DNA of 64,000 nt, taken from positions 1 through 64,000 of the forward strand of contig NZ_JBBLZC010000012.1 of NCBI RefSeq assembly GCF_037908215.1. Reading direction: 5' to 3'. The notes below the pieces were generated by a model. That model did no database searches and had not been told where the DNA came from. It worked only from the letters and a program-made list of their open reading frames with translations. Each line of letters opens with the position of its first letter. Position 1 is the stretch's first letter. Of this stretch, positions 16,664 through 24,227 are shown one piece after another. Source of the DNA: Benzoatithermus flavus. GTDB taxonomy: Bacteria; Pseudomonadota; Alphaproteobacteria; Geminicoccales; Geminicoccaceae. The position numbers were made by a program, and so were the translations under genes.

Positions 16664-16677
16664 TTGATCTGTATCAA
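16664..16677. promoter_or_regulatory. FNR/FixK-type box (TTGAT-N4-ATCAA)
   Basis: The sequence TTGATCTGTATCAA is a perfect match to the FNR/FixK consensus. It sits in the 317-base divergent region between ccoN (start 16466) and the DUF2189 gene (start 16784), about 107 bases from the latter. It can serve either or both genes. No other strong signal was picked out in the region. Confidence 0.8.
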
Positions 16678-16783
16678 ATGCGGCTGCGACCGGATGGTGC
16701 GAAACCGCATGCTGGAGAGGCGAAGCGGAAGGTTGGCCTCGGCCCCGACATTCGGAGCGAGGCGGCGCATGGGGAGACAGGAA

Positions 16784-17578
16784 ATGGCGGCCCAAGCCGT
16801 ACCGGCGTTCGCCGGCCCACAGGTGGCGATCCGCAGAATCGAGCTCGACCGGCCCTGGCAATGGCTGGCCAAAGGCTGGCAGGACATGCGCGTCGCGCCG
16901 CACGTGAGCTACACGTACGGCCTGCTCGCGGCGCTCACGGGGTATGTGCTCAGCTACGGACTCTACCTCGTCGACATGCTCTACCTGGTCCTGCCGCTGA
17001 CCGCAGGCTTTCTCATCGTCGGCCCGATCCTCGCGGTCGGCCTCTACGAGGTGAGCCGGCGGGCGGAGCTGGGCCTGTCGACGGGGCTCGACGAAGCGTT
17101 CGGTGCCTTTCGGCGCAACAGCAGCCAGATCGCGCTCATGGGCGTGGCGCTCATGCTCCTGATGTTCGCTTGGGCGCGGATCGCCGCCCTCATCTTCTTC
17201 CTCTATTTCGGCATGCAGCCGCCGTCCTTCGAGAACCTGATCGTCACGACCTTCCTCGAGCCGGACGCGCTGCCCTTCCTGGCCTTCGGCACGCTCACGG
17301 GCGGCGTTCTGGCGTTCGTCGCCTTCTCGATCAGCGTCGTGTCGATCCCGCTCCTGCTCGACCGGCCGCAGGCCAACGTGATCGACGCCATGGCGACGAG
17401 CTTCCGCACCGTTCAGACCAACCTGGCGCCCATGCTGTTCTGGGCGGCGCTGATCGTTATGTTCATCGCGGCGGGCCTCGCCACGCTCTATCTCGGACTC
17501 ATCGTCACGCTCCCCTTGATCGGGCACGCGAGCTGGCATGCATATCGCGACCTCGTCAGCTATCCCGAGCAGGGATAG
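16784..17578 (+). CDS. DUF2189 domain membrane protein
   Basis: A 264-residue protein with about six membrane helices, among them LLAALTGYVLSYGLYLV, LVLPLTAGFLIVGPILAVGL, IALMGVALMLLMFAWARIAA and the closing GLATLYLGLIVTLPLIGHAS. The FLIVGPILAVGLYEVSRR and HASWHAYRDLV segments are characteristic of DUF2189, a family often found beside cytochrome c oxidase genes in alphaproteobacteria. Its function is unknown. The ATG at 16784 follows GGGAGACAGGAA; the ATG 15 bases upstream is alternative. The FNR/FixK box upstream suggests co-regulation with the oxidase. Confidence 0.85.
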   Translation: MAAQAVPAFAGPQVAIRRIELDRPWQWLAKGWQDMRVAPHVSYTYGLLAALTGYVLSYGLYLVDMLYLVLPLTAGFLIVGPILAVGLYEVSRRAELGLSTGLDEAFGAFRRNSSQIALMGVALMLLMFAWARIAALIFFLYFGMQPPSFENLIVTTFLEPDALPFLAFGTLTGGVLAFVAFSISVVSIPLLLDRPQANVIDAMATSFRTVQTNLAPMLFWAALIVMFIAAGLATLYLGLIVTLPLIGHASWHAYRDLVSYPEQG

Positions 17579-17618
17579 GCTCGCGAGCCTCCGCCACAAC
17601 GACGACGAGATCGATTCG

Positions 17619-17813
17619 ATGGGTCAGTGGATCTTCGGTGCCATCATGGGCGTGCTCAGCCTGTTCGGGCTGTTCATCGCCAGCCGTTCGCACGATCAGA
17701 TTTTCTATGCGTTCGGCCTTTTGCTCTTTCTGTTCGGCCTCGGCTTCGTCTTCTGGCTGATCGCCCGCAACACCGGCCATCCCAGGAGCCGGAGCGAGCA
17801 GCACGGGCACTGA
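17619..17813 (+). CDS. small two-helix membrane protein
   Basis: A 64-residue protein with two hydrophobic segments (WIFGAIMGVLSLFGLFIASR and FGLLLFLFGLGFVFWLI) and a charged tail ending RSRSEQHGH. I do not recognise a family. It starts 40 bases after the DUF2189 stop on the same strand and may belong to the same transcript, which would make it another oxygen-responsive membrane protein. Confidence 0.65.
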   Translation: MGQWIFGAIMGVLSLFGLFIASRSHDQIFYAFGLLLFLFGLGFVFWLIARNTGHPRSRSEQHGH

Positions 17814-17947
17814 CCCGGCCGGGCGCCGCTCGACCTTCCGGGCCGGGCGACCGGCCCGGAACGCATGTCCGCTCCTCGCCCGACGGAATTGCGCCTCCCG
17901 GCTGCCCTGCCTAGGCTGGGCAGGCTGGCCTGTAAGGGAGGCAAAGG

Positions 17948-19021
17948 ATGCGACAGGCGCTCAAGCGGGTCCTGGTTGCGGCGGCGATGCTGCTCGCCTG
18001 CGCTGCTCCGGCCCGCGCGGCCGAGAAGGTCGTCTTCGACACCGACTTCAACACCATGGGCGACGACGGCCAGGCCTTCGTCATGCTCGTCCAGGCGATG
18101 CGCGAGGCGAAGGTCGAAATCCTGGGCATGACCGTCGTGAGCGGCAACCAGTGGCTCGACCAGGAGGTCGCCGACGCGCTCAAGGCGGTCGAGCGGATGG
18201 GGGTGGCCGGGAAGGTCAAGGTCTATCCGGGCGCCCTTTATCCTCTCGTCCACGACCAGGCCACGCTCGAGCTCGAGCAGAAGCTGTTCGGCAAGGGCTA
18301 TGCCGGCGCCTGGCGCAGCCCGCGTCCGAAGCCGGACGGGCTGATCCCGCCGCCCGACGGGTTCGCGCAGAATGCCAGGCCCGAGACGACCCACGCGGTC
18401 GACTTCCTGATCGACGCGATCCGGCGCAACCCGAACGAAGTGACGATCCTCGCGGTGGGCCCGCTCACCAACCTGGCGCTGGCCTTCCGCAAGGACCCCG
18501 ACATCGTCCCGCTCGTGAAGCGGATCGTCTACATGGGCGGGGCGATCGAGGTGCCCGGCAACGTGACGCCGGCGGCCGAGTTCAACTGGTGGTTCGACCC
18601 GGAAGCCGCGCGGATCGTGCTGCGCCAGCCGGTCGAGCACGTGATCGTCCCGCTCGACGTGACCAACACCGCACGGTTCGACAGGAAAATCTACGAGCGG
18701 ATCAGCGCCGCCGGCACGCCGGTCGCGACGCTGTTCCAGGCCGTTTACGCGAAGAAGTTCGCGAGCGATCCGGCGGCGCGGGCCGAAGTGTGGGACACGC
18801 TGGCCGCCGCCTACGTGCTCGATTCCAGCCTCGCCACCGATCTGCGCGAGCTGCAGGGCGTCGATGTCGACATCGTGTTCGGGCCGGACTATGGCCGCTC
18901 GCTCGGCTACGGCAGAAACCCGCCCGTGGGCGTGCAGAGGGCCAAGGTGGTGTTCGGGCTCGACCTCGACCGCTTCTGGGCGATGTACACGGATCTCCTC
19001 ACCCGCCCGGTCGGCGGCTGA
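17948..19021 (+). CDS. periplasmic nucleoside hydrolase family protein
   Basis: A 357-residue protein of the inosine-uridine nucleoside hydrolase family, which splits the N-glycosidic bond of nucleosides. A Sec signal peptide (VLVAAAMLLACAAPARA, cleavage before AEK) predicts export, unlike the usual cytosolic enzymes. The calcium-binding Asp cluster is DTDFNTMGDD near residue 30, slightly altered from the usual DTDPGIDD. TILAVGPLTNLALAF, VYMGGAIEVPGNVTPAAEFN and WFDPEAARIVL are conserved family segments. GGGAGGCAAAGG precedes the ATG. It stands alone, followed by a terminator-like hairpin. Confidence 0.88.
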   Translation: MRQALKRVLVAAAMLLACAAPARAAEKVVFDTDFNTMGDDGQAFVMLVQAMREAKVEILGMTVVSGNQWLDQEVADALKAVERMGVAGKVKVYPGALYPLVHDQATLELEQKLFGKGYAGAWRSPRPKPDGLIPPPDGFAQNARPETTHAVDFLIDAIRRNPNEVTILAVGPLTNLALAFRKDPDIVPLVKRIVYMGGAIEVPGNVTPAAEFNWWFDPEAARIVLRQPVEHVIVPLDVTNTARFDRKIYERISAAGTPVATLFQAVYAKKFASDPAARAEVWDTLAAAYVLDSSLATDLRELQGVDVDIVFGPDYGRSLGYGRNPPVGVQRAKVVFGLDLDRFWAMYTDLLTRPVGG

Positions 19022-19075
19022 GGAACCCCGGTGCCGGCCATCCTGTTCCTTGCTCACTTCCCCTGACAGCCTGGA

Positions 19076-19113
19076 GCCCGCGGGCCGCATCGTCCGCCCG
19101 CGGGCGTCTTCTT
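19076..19113 (+). terminator. terminator-like hairpin after nucleoside hydrolase
   Basis: Perfect 10-bp stem GCCCGCGGGC at 19076-19085 and 19096-19105 with a 10-base loop, followed by GTCTTCTT. The T tract is short, so this is a moderate call. Confidence 0.55.
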
Positions 19114-19148
19114 GCGAGGAAACGACCCTGCAAGCGAGCACGACGGAT

Positions 19149-20111
19149 GTGAGCGAACCCGCCCGGCACGCGGAACGGCGGCCGGCAGGGCTTCGGGTGC
19201 GCGCCTTGATCAACAGTGGCAGCGGCACGATGCTGCGCCTGGGCGTCGATCGGGCGCGAGCACAGCTCGCCGGAGCCTTCGCCCGCCGTGGTGTCGAGGT
19301 CGATCTCGTCTTCACCGAGGGCGAGAGCCTGCGCCGCGAGGCCGAGCGGGCGCTGGGCGACGCCAGGGCCGGCCGGCTCGATGCCGTGGTCGTGGGCGGC
19401 GGCGACGGCAGCGTCAACTGCGTCGCCGGTGTCCTCGCCGGTACCGGCGTGCCGCTCGGCGTGCTGCCGCTCGGCACCCTCAACCACTTCGCCAAGGATC
19501 TCGGCATGCCGCAGGACCTGGATGCGGCGGTCGAGGCGATCGTGCGCTCCCCGCCGCGCGCGGTCGACGCGGCGGAGGTCAACGGCCGGGTGTTCGTCAA
19601 CAACTCGCTCCTTGGGATCTATCCTTACATGGTGGCGGACCGGGAGCGGCGGCGGAAGGCGCACGGGCTCGGCAAGTGGGCCGCCATGTCGCTGGCCTTC
19701 GTCCGCATGCTGTGGCGCTTCCCCCGCCGGCGGCTCTCGATCTGCGCCGAGGGCTGGACCCGGCCTTACCGCACGCCCTGTCTGTTCGTCGGCGTCAACG
19801 AGTACGATTTCGAGCTGTTCAAGGTGCAAAGGCGCGTCGGCATGGACAAGGGCGAGCTCTGGCTGATCGTCGCCAGGCACGGCCATCCCTTGCGCTTCGC
19901 CTGGTTCGCGTTCCGCGTGGCCTTTCGCGGGCTGACCGGGGAGGACGACTTCGAGGTGATGCGGGTGAGCGCTGCCGAGGTACGGGCCCCGGTGAGCCGG
20001 CTCCGGGTCGCCACGGACGGCGAGATCAGCCGGATGCGCACGCCGCTCCGCTACCGGATCCTCCCGCGCGCGCTTCAGGTGCTGGCGCCGCCGGCGGCGG
20101 CGGAGGTGTGA
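19149..20111 (+). CDS. diacylglycerol/lipid kinase family protein
   Basis: A 320-residue protein of the DAGK catalytic family, which phosphorylates lipid hydroxyls with ATP. Visible motifs are ALINSGSGTM (phosphate loop), DAVVVGGGDGSVNCVAG (the GGGDGT-like nucleotide site) and LPLGTLNHFAKDLGMP. The C-terminal beta-sandwich ends with TDGEISRMRTPLRYRILPRAL. I chose the GTG at 19149; no ATG fits the N-terminal sequence. It is the third plus-strand gene after two independent units and precedes the decaying block at 20.1-22.1 kb. Confidence 0.88.
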   Translation: MSEPARHAERRPAGLRVRALINSGSGTMLRLGVDRARAQLAGAFARRGVEVDLVFTEGESLRREAERALGDARAGRLDAVVVGGGDGSVNCVAGVLAGTGVPLGVLPLGTLNHFAKDLGMPQDLDAAVEAIVRSPPRAVDAAEVNGRVFVNNSLLGIYPYMVADRERRRKAHGLGKWAAMSLAFVRMLWRFPRRRLSICAEGWTRPYRTPCLFVGVNEYDFELFKVQRRVGMDKGELWLIVARHGHPLRFAWFAFRVAFRGLTGEDDFEVMRVSAAEVRAPVSRLRVATDGEISRMRTPLRYRILPRALQVLAPPAAAEV

Positions 20112-20134
20112 CCGGGACGGGATCGTAGCCGGCT

Positions 20135-20227
20135 TCAGCCCGCCGTCGGCCTGCAGCCTTCCAGGAGCGCGCGGTCGCGCTCGATCGCGGCGACCAGGGC
20201 ATCCATCACCACCCGCACGCGCGCCGA
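20135..20227 (-). pseudogene. remnant of a LysR-type regulator C-terminus
   Basis: The minus strand encodes only the last 30 or so residues of what looks like a LysR-type regulator (ARVRVVMDALVAAIERDRAL, then a stop). The rest of the gene should extend to about 21 kb but that space is taken by the quinone oxidoreductase remnant, so the body was deleted. A LysR gene divergent from such an oxidoreductase is a common arrangement. The assignment rests on a short match. Confidence 0.45.
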
Positions 20228-20268
20228 GCATGCTGTGGTCGTCCACGCCACGCAAGCAGGAGAGCAGC

Positions 20269-20968
20269 ATGATCGAGACCGTGCGGATACACGCGGTCGG
20301 CGGGCCGGAGGCACTGCGCGTCGAGCGGATCCCGACCCCGCGGCCCGGACCGGTCGAGGTCCTCGTCCGCCAGACCGCGATCGGGGTGAACTATGTCGAC
20401 GTCTATCATCGGACCGGCCTCTATCCCCTGTCGGCCCTGCCGACGGTGCTCGGAGTCGAGGACGCAGTGGGCGAGGCGGCGCGGAGCGCGGGTGATCGGG
20501 ACGGTAGGGAGCGCGGAGAAGGCTGAGCTCGCCCGCGCGCACGGGCTCGATCACGCGATCCTCTACCGCTCCGAGGACTTCGTCACGCAAGCGCGGCGGC
20601 TCACGGGCGGGCAGGGTGTGGACCTCGCGATCGACGGGACCGGCGGCGAGGTGCTGCTGCGGACGCTGGATGCGGTGCGTCCGTTCGGCACGGTCCTGAG
20701 CGTGGGCCAGGTCGCGGGCGAGACGCGGCCTCTCGCCCTCGGCGAGCTCGGGCCGGCGCGCTCGCTCCTGCTCGGCCGGCCCAGCGTGTTCCGCTACCTC
20801 GCGGATACATCCCGGTATCGCCGGGCGGCACGGGCGGTGCTCGCCGAGGTGACGGACGGGCTCGCCGTCACGATCGGGCTGAAGCTGAGGCTCGCCGAGG
20901 CCACGGTCGCCCATGCGGCGCCCGAGACAGGCCGCACCACCGGCTCCATCCTGCTCGTGCCCGGCTGA
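20269..20968 (+). pseudogene. quinone oxidoreductase with internal deletion and frameshift
   Basis: The 5' part from ATG 20269 encodes the N-terminus of a zinc-less MDR-family quinone oxidoreductase (IGVNYVDVYHRTGLYPL, then TVLGVE). The 3' part, in the next frame, resumes at RVIGTVGSAEKAELARAHG and runs to GRTTGSILLVPG. The roughly 80-95 residues in between, which include the GAGVVxxVG segment and the AAGGVG dinucleotide loop, are missing, and the frame shifts at about 20460-20500. Family members are about 325 residues; no functional product is expected. Confidence 0.85.
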
Positions 20969-20990
20969 GGGAGGGAAGAAGGAGGCGCGC

Positions 20991-21371
20991 TCAGCGCTTG
21001 ACGACGTAGCCCGCCTCCTGCCAGCCGCCGAAGCCGCCCGCCATGTGGCACACGTTCGTGAAGCCCATGTCCTTGAGCGTCTTGGCGGCGAGTGCCGAGC
21101 GGCCGCCGCTGCCGCAGTAGAGGACGAGCTTCTTGCCCGTGTGCAGCTCGGCCACGTGGTTCGGGTTCGAGGGGTCGGCCAGGAACTCGAGCAGGCCGCG
21201 CGGGACGTGCACCGCACCCGGAATGTGGCCGCCTTCCCACTCGTGCCGCTCGCGCACGTCCACGAACTGCACGTCGTCGCGGCCGAGCAGTGCCTTGGCG
21301 GCGGCGACGTCGATCGTCTCGACCTCCTGATTGGCGCGGGTGACGAGATCGCGGGCGGGGGTGATGGTCAT
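20991..21371 (-). CDS. rhodanese-like domain protein
   Basis: A 126-residue single rhodanese domain. The active-site loop is LVLYCGSGGRSALAA with Cys 86 as the sulfur carrier, and the N-terminal QFVDVRERHEWEGGHIPGAVHVPRG is typical. Such proteins transfer sulfane sulfur or act in thiosulfate and sulfide handling. It starts at ATG 21371 inside the stop codon of the upstream ClC frame (ATGA), so it was translationally coupled to the now broken channel gene; its own GGGAGA upstream may still suffice. Confidence 0.9.
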   Translation of the reverse strand: MTITPARDLVTRANQEVETIDVAAAKALLGRDDVQFVDVRERHEWEGGHIPGAVHVPRGLLEFLADPSNPNHVAELHTGKKLVLYCGSGGRSALAAKTLKDMGFTNVCHMAGGFGGWQEAGYVVKR

Positions 21372-22077
21372 CGCGGCTCTCCCTGTAGAGCTGGCTCCGT
21401 GTGCTTGGGCAGGAACTGCTTGCTCAGAGCATGGTAGATCGGCTCCGGGCTGACCAGCCTGGAGATGCCGTAGGCGAGCAGCGCCGTCGCCATGAGGGGC
21501 AGGGTCATGGCGGCACCATCGGTCGTCTCGAGGACGACGACGATGGTCGTGACCGGCGCCTGGACCACGCCCGCGAAGTAGCTGGCCATGCCCAGGATCG
21601 CCGCTGCTCCGGTCGGCAGAGCCGGAAGGAAGGGCGTGAGCCCCGCACCCAGGCCAGCCCCCCATGGCGAGCGACGGCGGGAAGATGTCGCCCGGGATGC
21701 CGCTCATGGTCGAGAGCGCCGTGGCGGCCAGCTTGGCGAGGCCGTACCAGCCCGGAAGCTCGAGGGTGCCCTCGAGCAGGCCGCGCGCCTCGCCATAGCC
21801 GGTGCCGTAGGTCGTGTTGCCGGTGGCGAGGCCGATCAGGGCCACGAGCAGCCCGCAGCAGCCGGCGAACAGCACGCGGCGCCCGCGGCGAAGGCGACGG
21901 CAGCCGAGCCGACGACGGCGCCCCCACCCAGAACACGATGCGCTGCTTCCAGACGAGCGCAGAAAACCATGAGCGTCGGGAGCGGCGGAACTCCCGACGC
22001 AGGCCCGTGAATGGCCGCGGGGCCGGCACGGCGTCAGACGATGAGTGCGTGACGGGACGGACGAAGCGGCGGGACAC
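21368..22077 (-). pseudogene. broken ClC-type chloride channel
   Basis: Pieces of a ClC family channel lie in successive frames on the minus strand: an N-terminal SALVWKQRIVFWVGA near 21950, AVVGSAAVAFAAGA, then VLFAGCCGLLVALIGLATGN and GLAKLAATALSTMSGIPG, then GLTPFLPALPTGAAAILG and MASYFAGVVQAPVTTIVVVL at the C-terminus. One frame change falls in a run of six C at 21658-21663. About 200 central residues are absent, so this is a deletion plus frameshifts rather than a sequencing slip alone. The frame ends in an overlap with the rhodanese gene. Confidence 0.82.
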
Positions 22078-22184
22078 GCATCGCAGGCGTCATCGGGTCT
22101 GGGTCTGCCCTCGGTTGTGGAATCGCGGCGCTGCCACGGCGCGCTGCGTTCATGGTAGGACAGGCGGTGTCGGGCTGCCAGCGC

Positions 22185-22218
22185 GGAACGGCGGCAGGAA
22201 CATTCCTGCCGCCGTTCC
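22185..22218. repeat. perfect 16-bp inverted repeat hairpin
   Basis: GGAACGGCGGCAGGAA at 22185-22200 and its exact complement at 22203-22218 with a 2-base gap. It lies between the ClC remnant and the 25-residue gene. No T tract follows on either strand, so it may be a hairpin of other use or a palindromic repeat. Confidence 0.75.
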
Positions 22219-22269
22219 GTTGATGGCATGGTCGCCGGGTGGGGCGATCGCGCCGAAGGAAGAACGACC

Positions 22270-22347
22270 ATGCGCGGCATCCTGCTGTGGCTGATCGGCA
22301 TTCCGATCCCCATCATCATCCTGCTCTACCTGTTCCACGTCATCTGA
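22270..22347 (+). CDS. 25-residue membrane protein
   Basis: A tiny gene encoding 25 residues: MRGILLWLIGIPIP at the start, then a run of Ile/Leu and a LYLFHVI end. It is essentially one membrane helix with a Pro kink. AAGGAAG lies a few bases upstream of the ATG. From memory, nearly identical peptides occur in many alphaproteobacteria, usually annotated as hypothetical, so this is likely a real conserved small protein. Its role is unknown, and it stands alone in its strand context. Confidence 0.7.
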   Translation: MRGILLWLIGIPIPIIILLYLFHVI

Positions 22348-22382
22348 CGGCCGGCCACCGTCCGATGCTGCGGCGCTCGCGC

Positions 22383-23279
22383 TCAAGGTGCCTGCAGCAC
22401 GGCGGCGCATTCGGCGGGAAGATCGGCCAGCACCAGCGGCTTCGCCGGGGCCGGCGGCTTCTGCCAGGGCTCGTCGGTGAACCACCAGGCGAGTTCGGCG
22501 CCGCAGCCGTCGCCGGCGGGCGGCGGGTCCTGGTCGCGGCAGAAGGGCTCGTCCGCAGGACAGGCGAGGCGGACATGGAAATGCGTGTCGTGGCCCCACC
22601 AGGGACGGATCTTGGCGAGCCAGGCCCGGTCCGGTCCGGCTTTCCGGCACAAGGCCTGCTTGATGCCGGGGTGGACGAAGATCCGCGCCACCGCGGGATC
22701 GAGGGCGGCGCGGCGCAGGAGAGCGATCCGTGCCTGCGTGAGCTTCGCCGGGTCGGCGGTGAGCTTCCCGTCCGCGATCATCGAGACCGGGGCGAGGCTC
22801 TCCCGCTCCTCGAGGGTCAGGCGGCGATCGGGCATCGGCGTCAGCCAGATGTCGACGTCGAGCCCGATCTGGTGCGAGGCGTGGCCGGTGCGCATCGGGC
22901 CGCCGCGCGGCTGCGCCATGTCGCCGACGAGAAGGCCGGGCCAGCCATCCTCGCGGGCAGCGGCGGCGAGGCGCCCGATGAAGGCGATCAGCGCGGGATG
23001 GCCCCAGACGCGGTTGCGCGAGAGCCGGACCGCCTGCCAGCCGGGGCCGTCGACCGGCAGCGCCACCGCACCCGCGAGGCAGCCTTTGGCGAAGCTGCCG
23101 ATGACGTGCGCTCCGTGCTCGGCGGGTGCCGGCACGGTCACGCTGCCGAACAGCTCCTTCGCGAACGGGCTGTCGGGCATCGCCGCGACGGCCGGACCAA
23201 GGCCGAAGCAGAGGACGCAAAGGCTCGCGAACAGGATCCGGGCACGGCTCGACACGTCACACCCTGCAGATGGCGCCAC
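22383..23279 (-). CDS. mepA: penicillin-insensitive murein endopeptidase
   Basis: A 298-residue peptidase M74 (MepA) that cuts D-alanyl-meso-DAP cross-links in peptidoglycan. An N-terminal signal segment (ILFASLCVLCFGLGPAVAA) predicts export. Zinc ligands are visible in TGHASHQIGLDVDIWL (H136, D143) and the WWGHDTHFHVRL motif; conserved cysteines form the family's disulfides. The GTG at 23279 shares a base with the TAG of the upstream YdcF-like gene (TAGTG), indicating coupling; an in-frame GTG at 23255 is the alternative start. Confidence 0.92.
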   Translation of the reverse strand: MAPSAGCDVSSRARILFASLCVLCFGLGPAVAAMPDSPFAKELFGSVTVPAPAEHGAHVIGSFAKGCLAGAVALPVDGPGWQAVRLSRNRVWGHPALIAFIGRLAAAAREDGWPGLLVGDMAQPRGGPMRTGHASHQIGLDVDIWLTPMPDRRLTLEERESLAPVSMIADGKLTADPAKLTQARIALLRRAALDPAVARIFVHPGIKQALCRKAGPDRAWLAKIRPWWGHDTHFHVRLACPADEPFCRDQDPPPAGDGCGAELAWWFTDEPWQKPPAPAKPLVLADLPAECAAVLQAP

Positions 23280-24103
23280 TATGCCCCGGAAGGCGGAAGC
23301 GGGTCGCCTTCCGGAGCGGGAAAGAGAGTGTCAGTATAGCCGAGGAGGCGATAGTAGAGCAGCCCGTACCATTCGTAGACCGCCTCGTCGAGCTCGCGCA
23401 GGCGCTCGCTCGCGAGCGGCTCGGCGAGCAGCCGGAGCGAACCTGTAGTACGGTAATCGACGGGCCAAGCCTCGAGCCCGGGCCAGCCAGCCCGCCGGAA
23501 CACGCCCATGGCGCGCGGCATGTGCCGCGCGCTGGTGACGAGCAGCCAGCGCTGGCCGGGTGCCGGCCGTGCCAGCGTCAGCGTGAAGAGCGCGTTCTCG
23601 CGCGTCGAGCGGGCGCGATCCTCGAGGGTCACCCGTCCCTCGGGCAGGCCCTGATCGGCCAGGAACCGCGCGATCGTGGCGGCTTCCGGGTCGTCCGCCC
23701 CGCGATCGTTCCAGGCCGTGCCGCCGGTGAAGATCAGCCGCGCGTCCGGCAGGCGGCGTGCCAGCTCGGGGATGGCGGCGAAGCGTTCCATGGTATCGCC
23801 GAAGCTGGGCAGGCCGCGGGCGCGGGTGACGGCGCCGTCGATGCCGCCGCCCAGGAAGACGACACCGTCCACGTGCCCGGGCAGGCCGCCGGGCCGCGGG
23901 AAGCGGTTCTCGAGCGGCACGGTCAGCCATTGCCCCACCGGCAGGAGAGCGCAGGCGGCAAGCGCGAGCAGGCTCGCCGCCAGCAGCCGCACTCCCCAGG
24001 CACGGCCGAGCCGGCAGCCGAAGAGGCCGAGGAGGGCGAGCAGCAGGAGCAGGCTGCTCGGCCGCAGCACGAGCCAGACGAGCTTGCCGAGCACGAACGC
24101 CAT
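23279..24103 (-). CDS. YdcF family (DUF218) membrane protein
   Basis: A 274-residue protein with two N-terminal membrane helices (VLRPSSLLLLLALLGLFGC and VRLLAASLLALAACALLPV) and a DUF218/YdcF domain beginning DGVVFLGGGID. The GQRWLLVTSARHMPRAMGVF and STRENA segments are typical. Relatives act in envelope biogenesis, for example ElyC in peptidoglycan and undecaprenyl-phosphate metabolism. The coupling to mepA, a peptidoglycan hydrolase, supports an envelope role here. Confidence 0.87.
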   Translation of the reverse strand: MAFVLGKLVWLVLRPSSLLLLLALLGLFGCRLGRAWGVRLLAASLLALAACALLPVGQWLTVPLENRFPRPGGLPGHVDGVVFLGGGIDGAVTRARGLPSFGDTMERFAAIPELARRLPDARLIFTGGTAWNDRGADDPEAATIARFLADQGLPEGRVTLEDRARSTRENALFTLTLARPAPGQRWLLVTSARHMPRAMGVFRRAGWPGLEAWPVDYRTTGSLRLLAEPLASERLRELDEAVYEWYGLLYYRLLGYTDTLFPAPEGDPLPPSGA

Positions 24104-24227
24104 GGTCGTGAGCCTTCCTTGCCGCCTCGCCCGCATTCGCCTACGCAGCTTTTCGGTTGGCCGGAACGCGGCGGAACGTCATCCTTGGGCCACGGAGCGC
24201 AAGAAGAGAAGCTGCAGGAAGGGGAGC

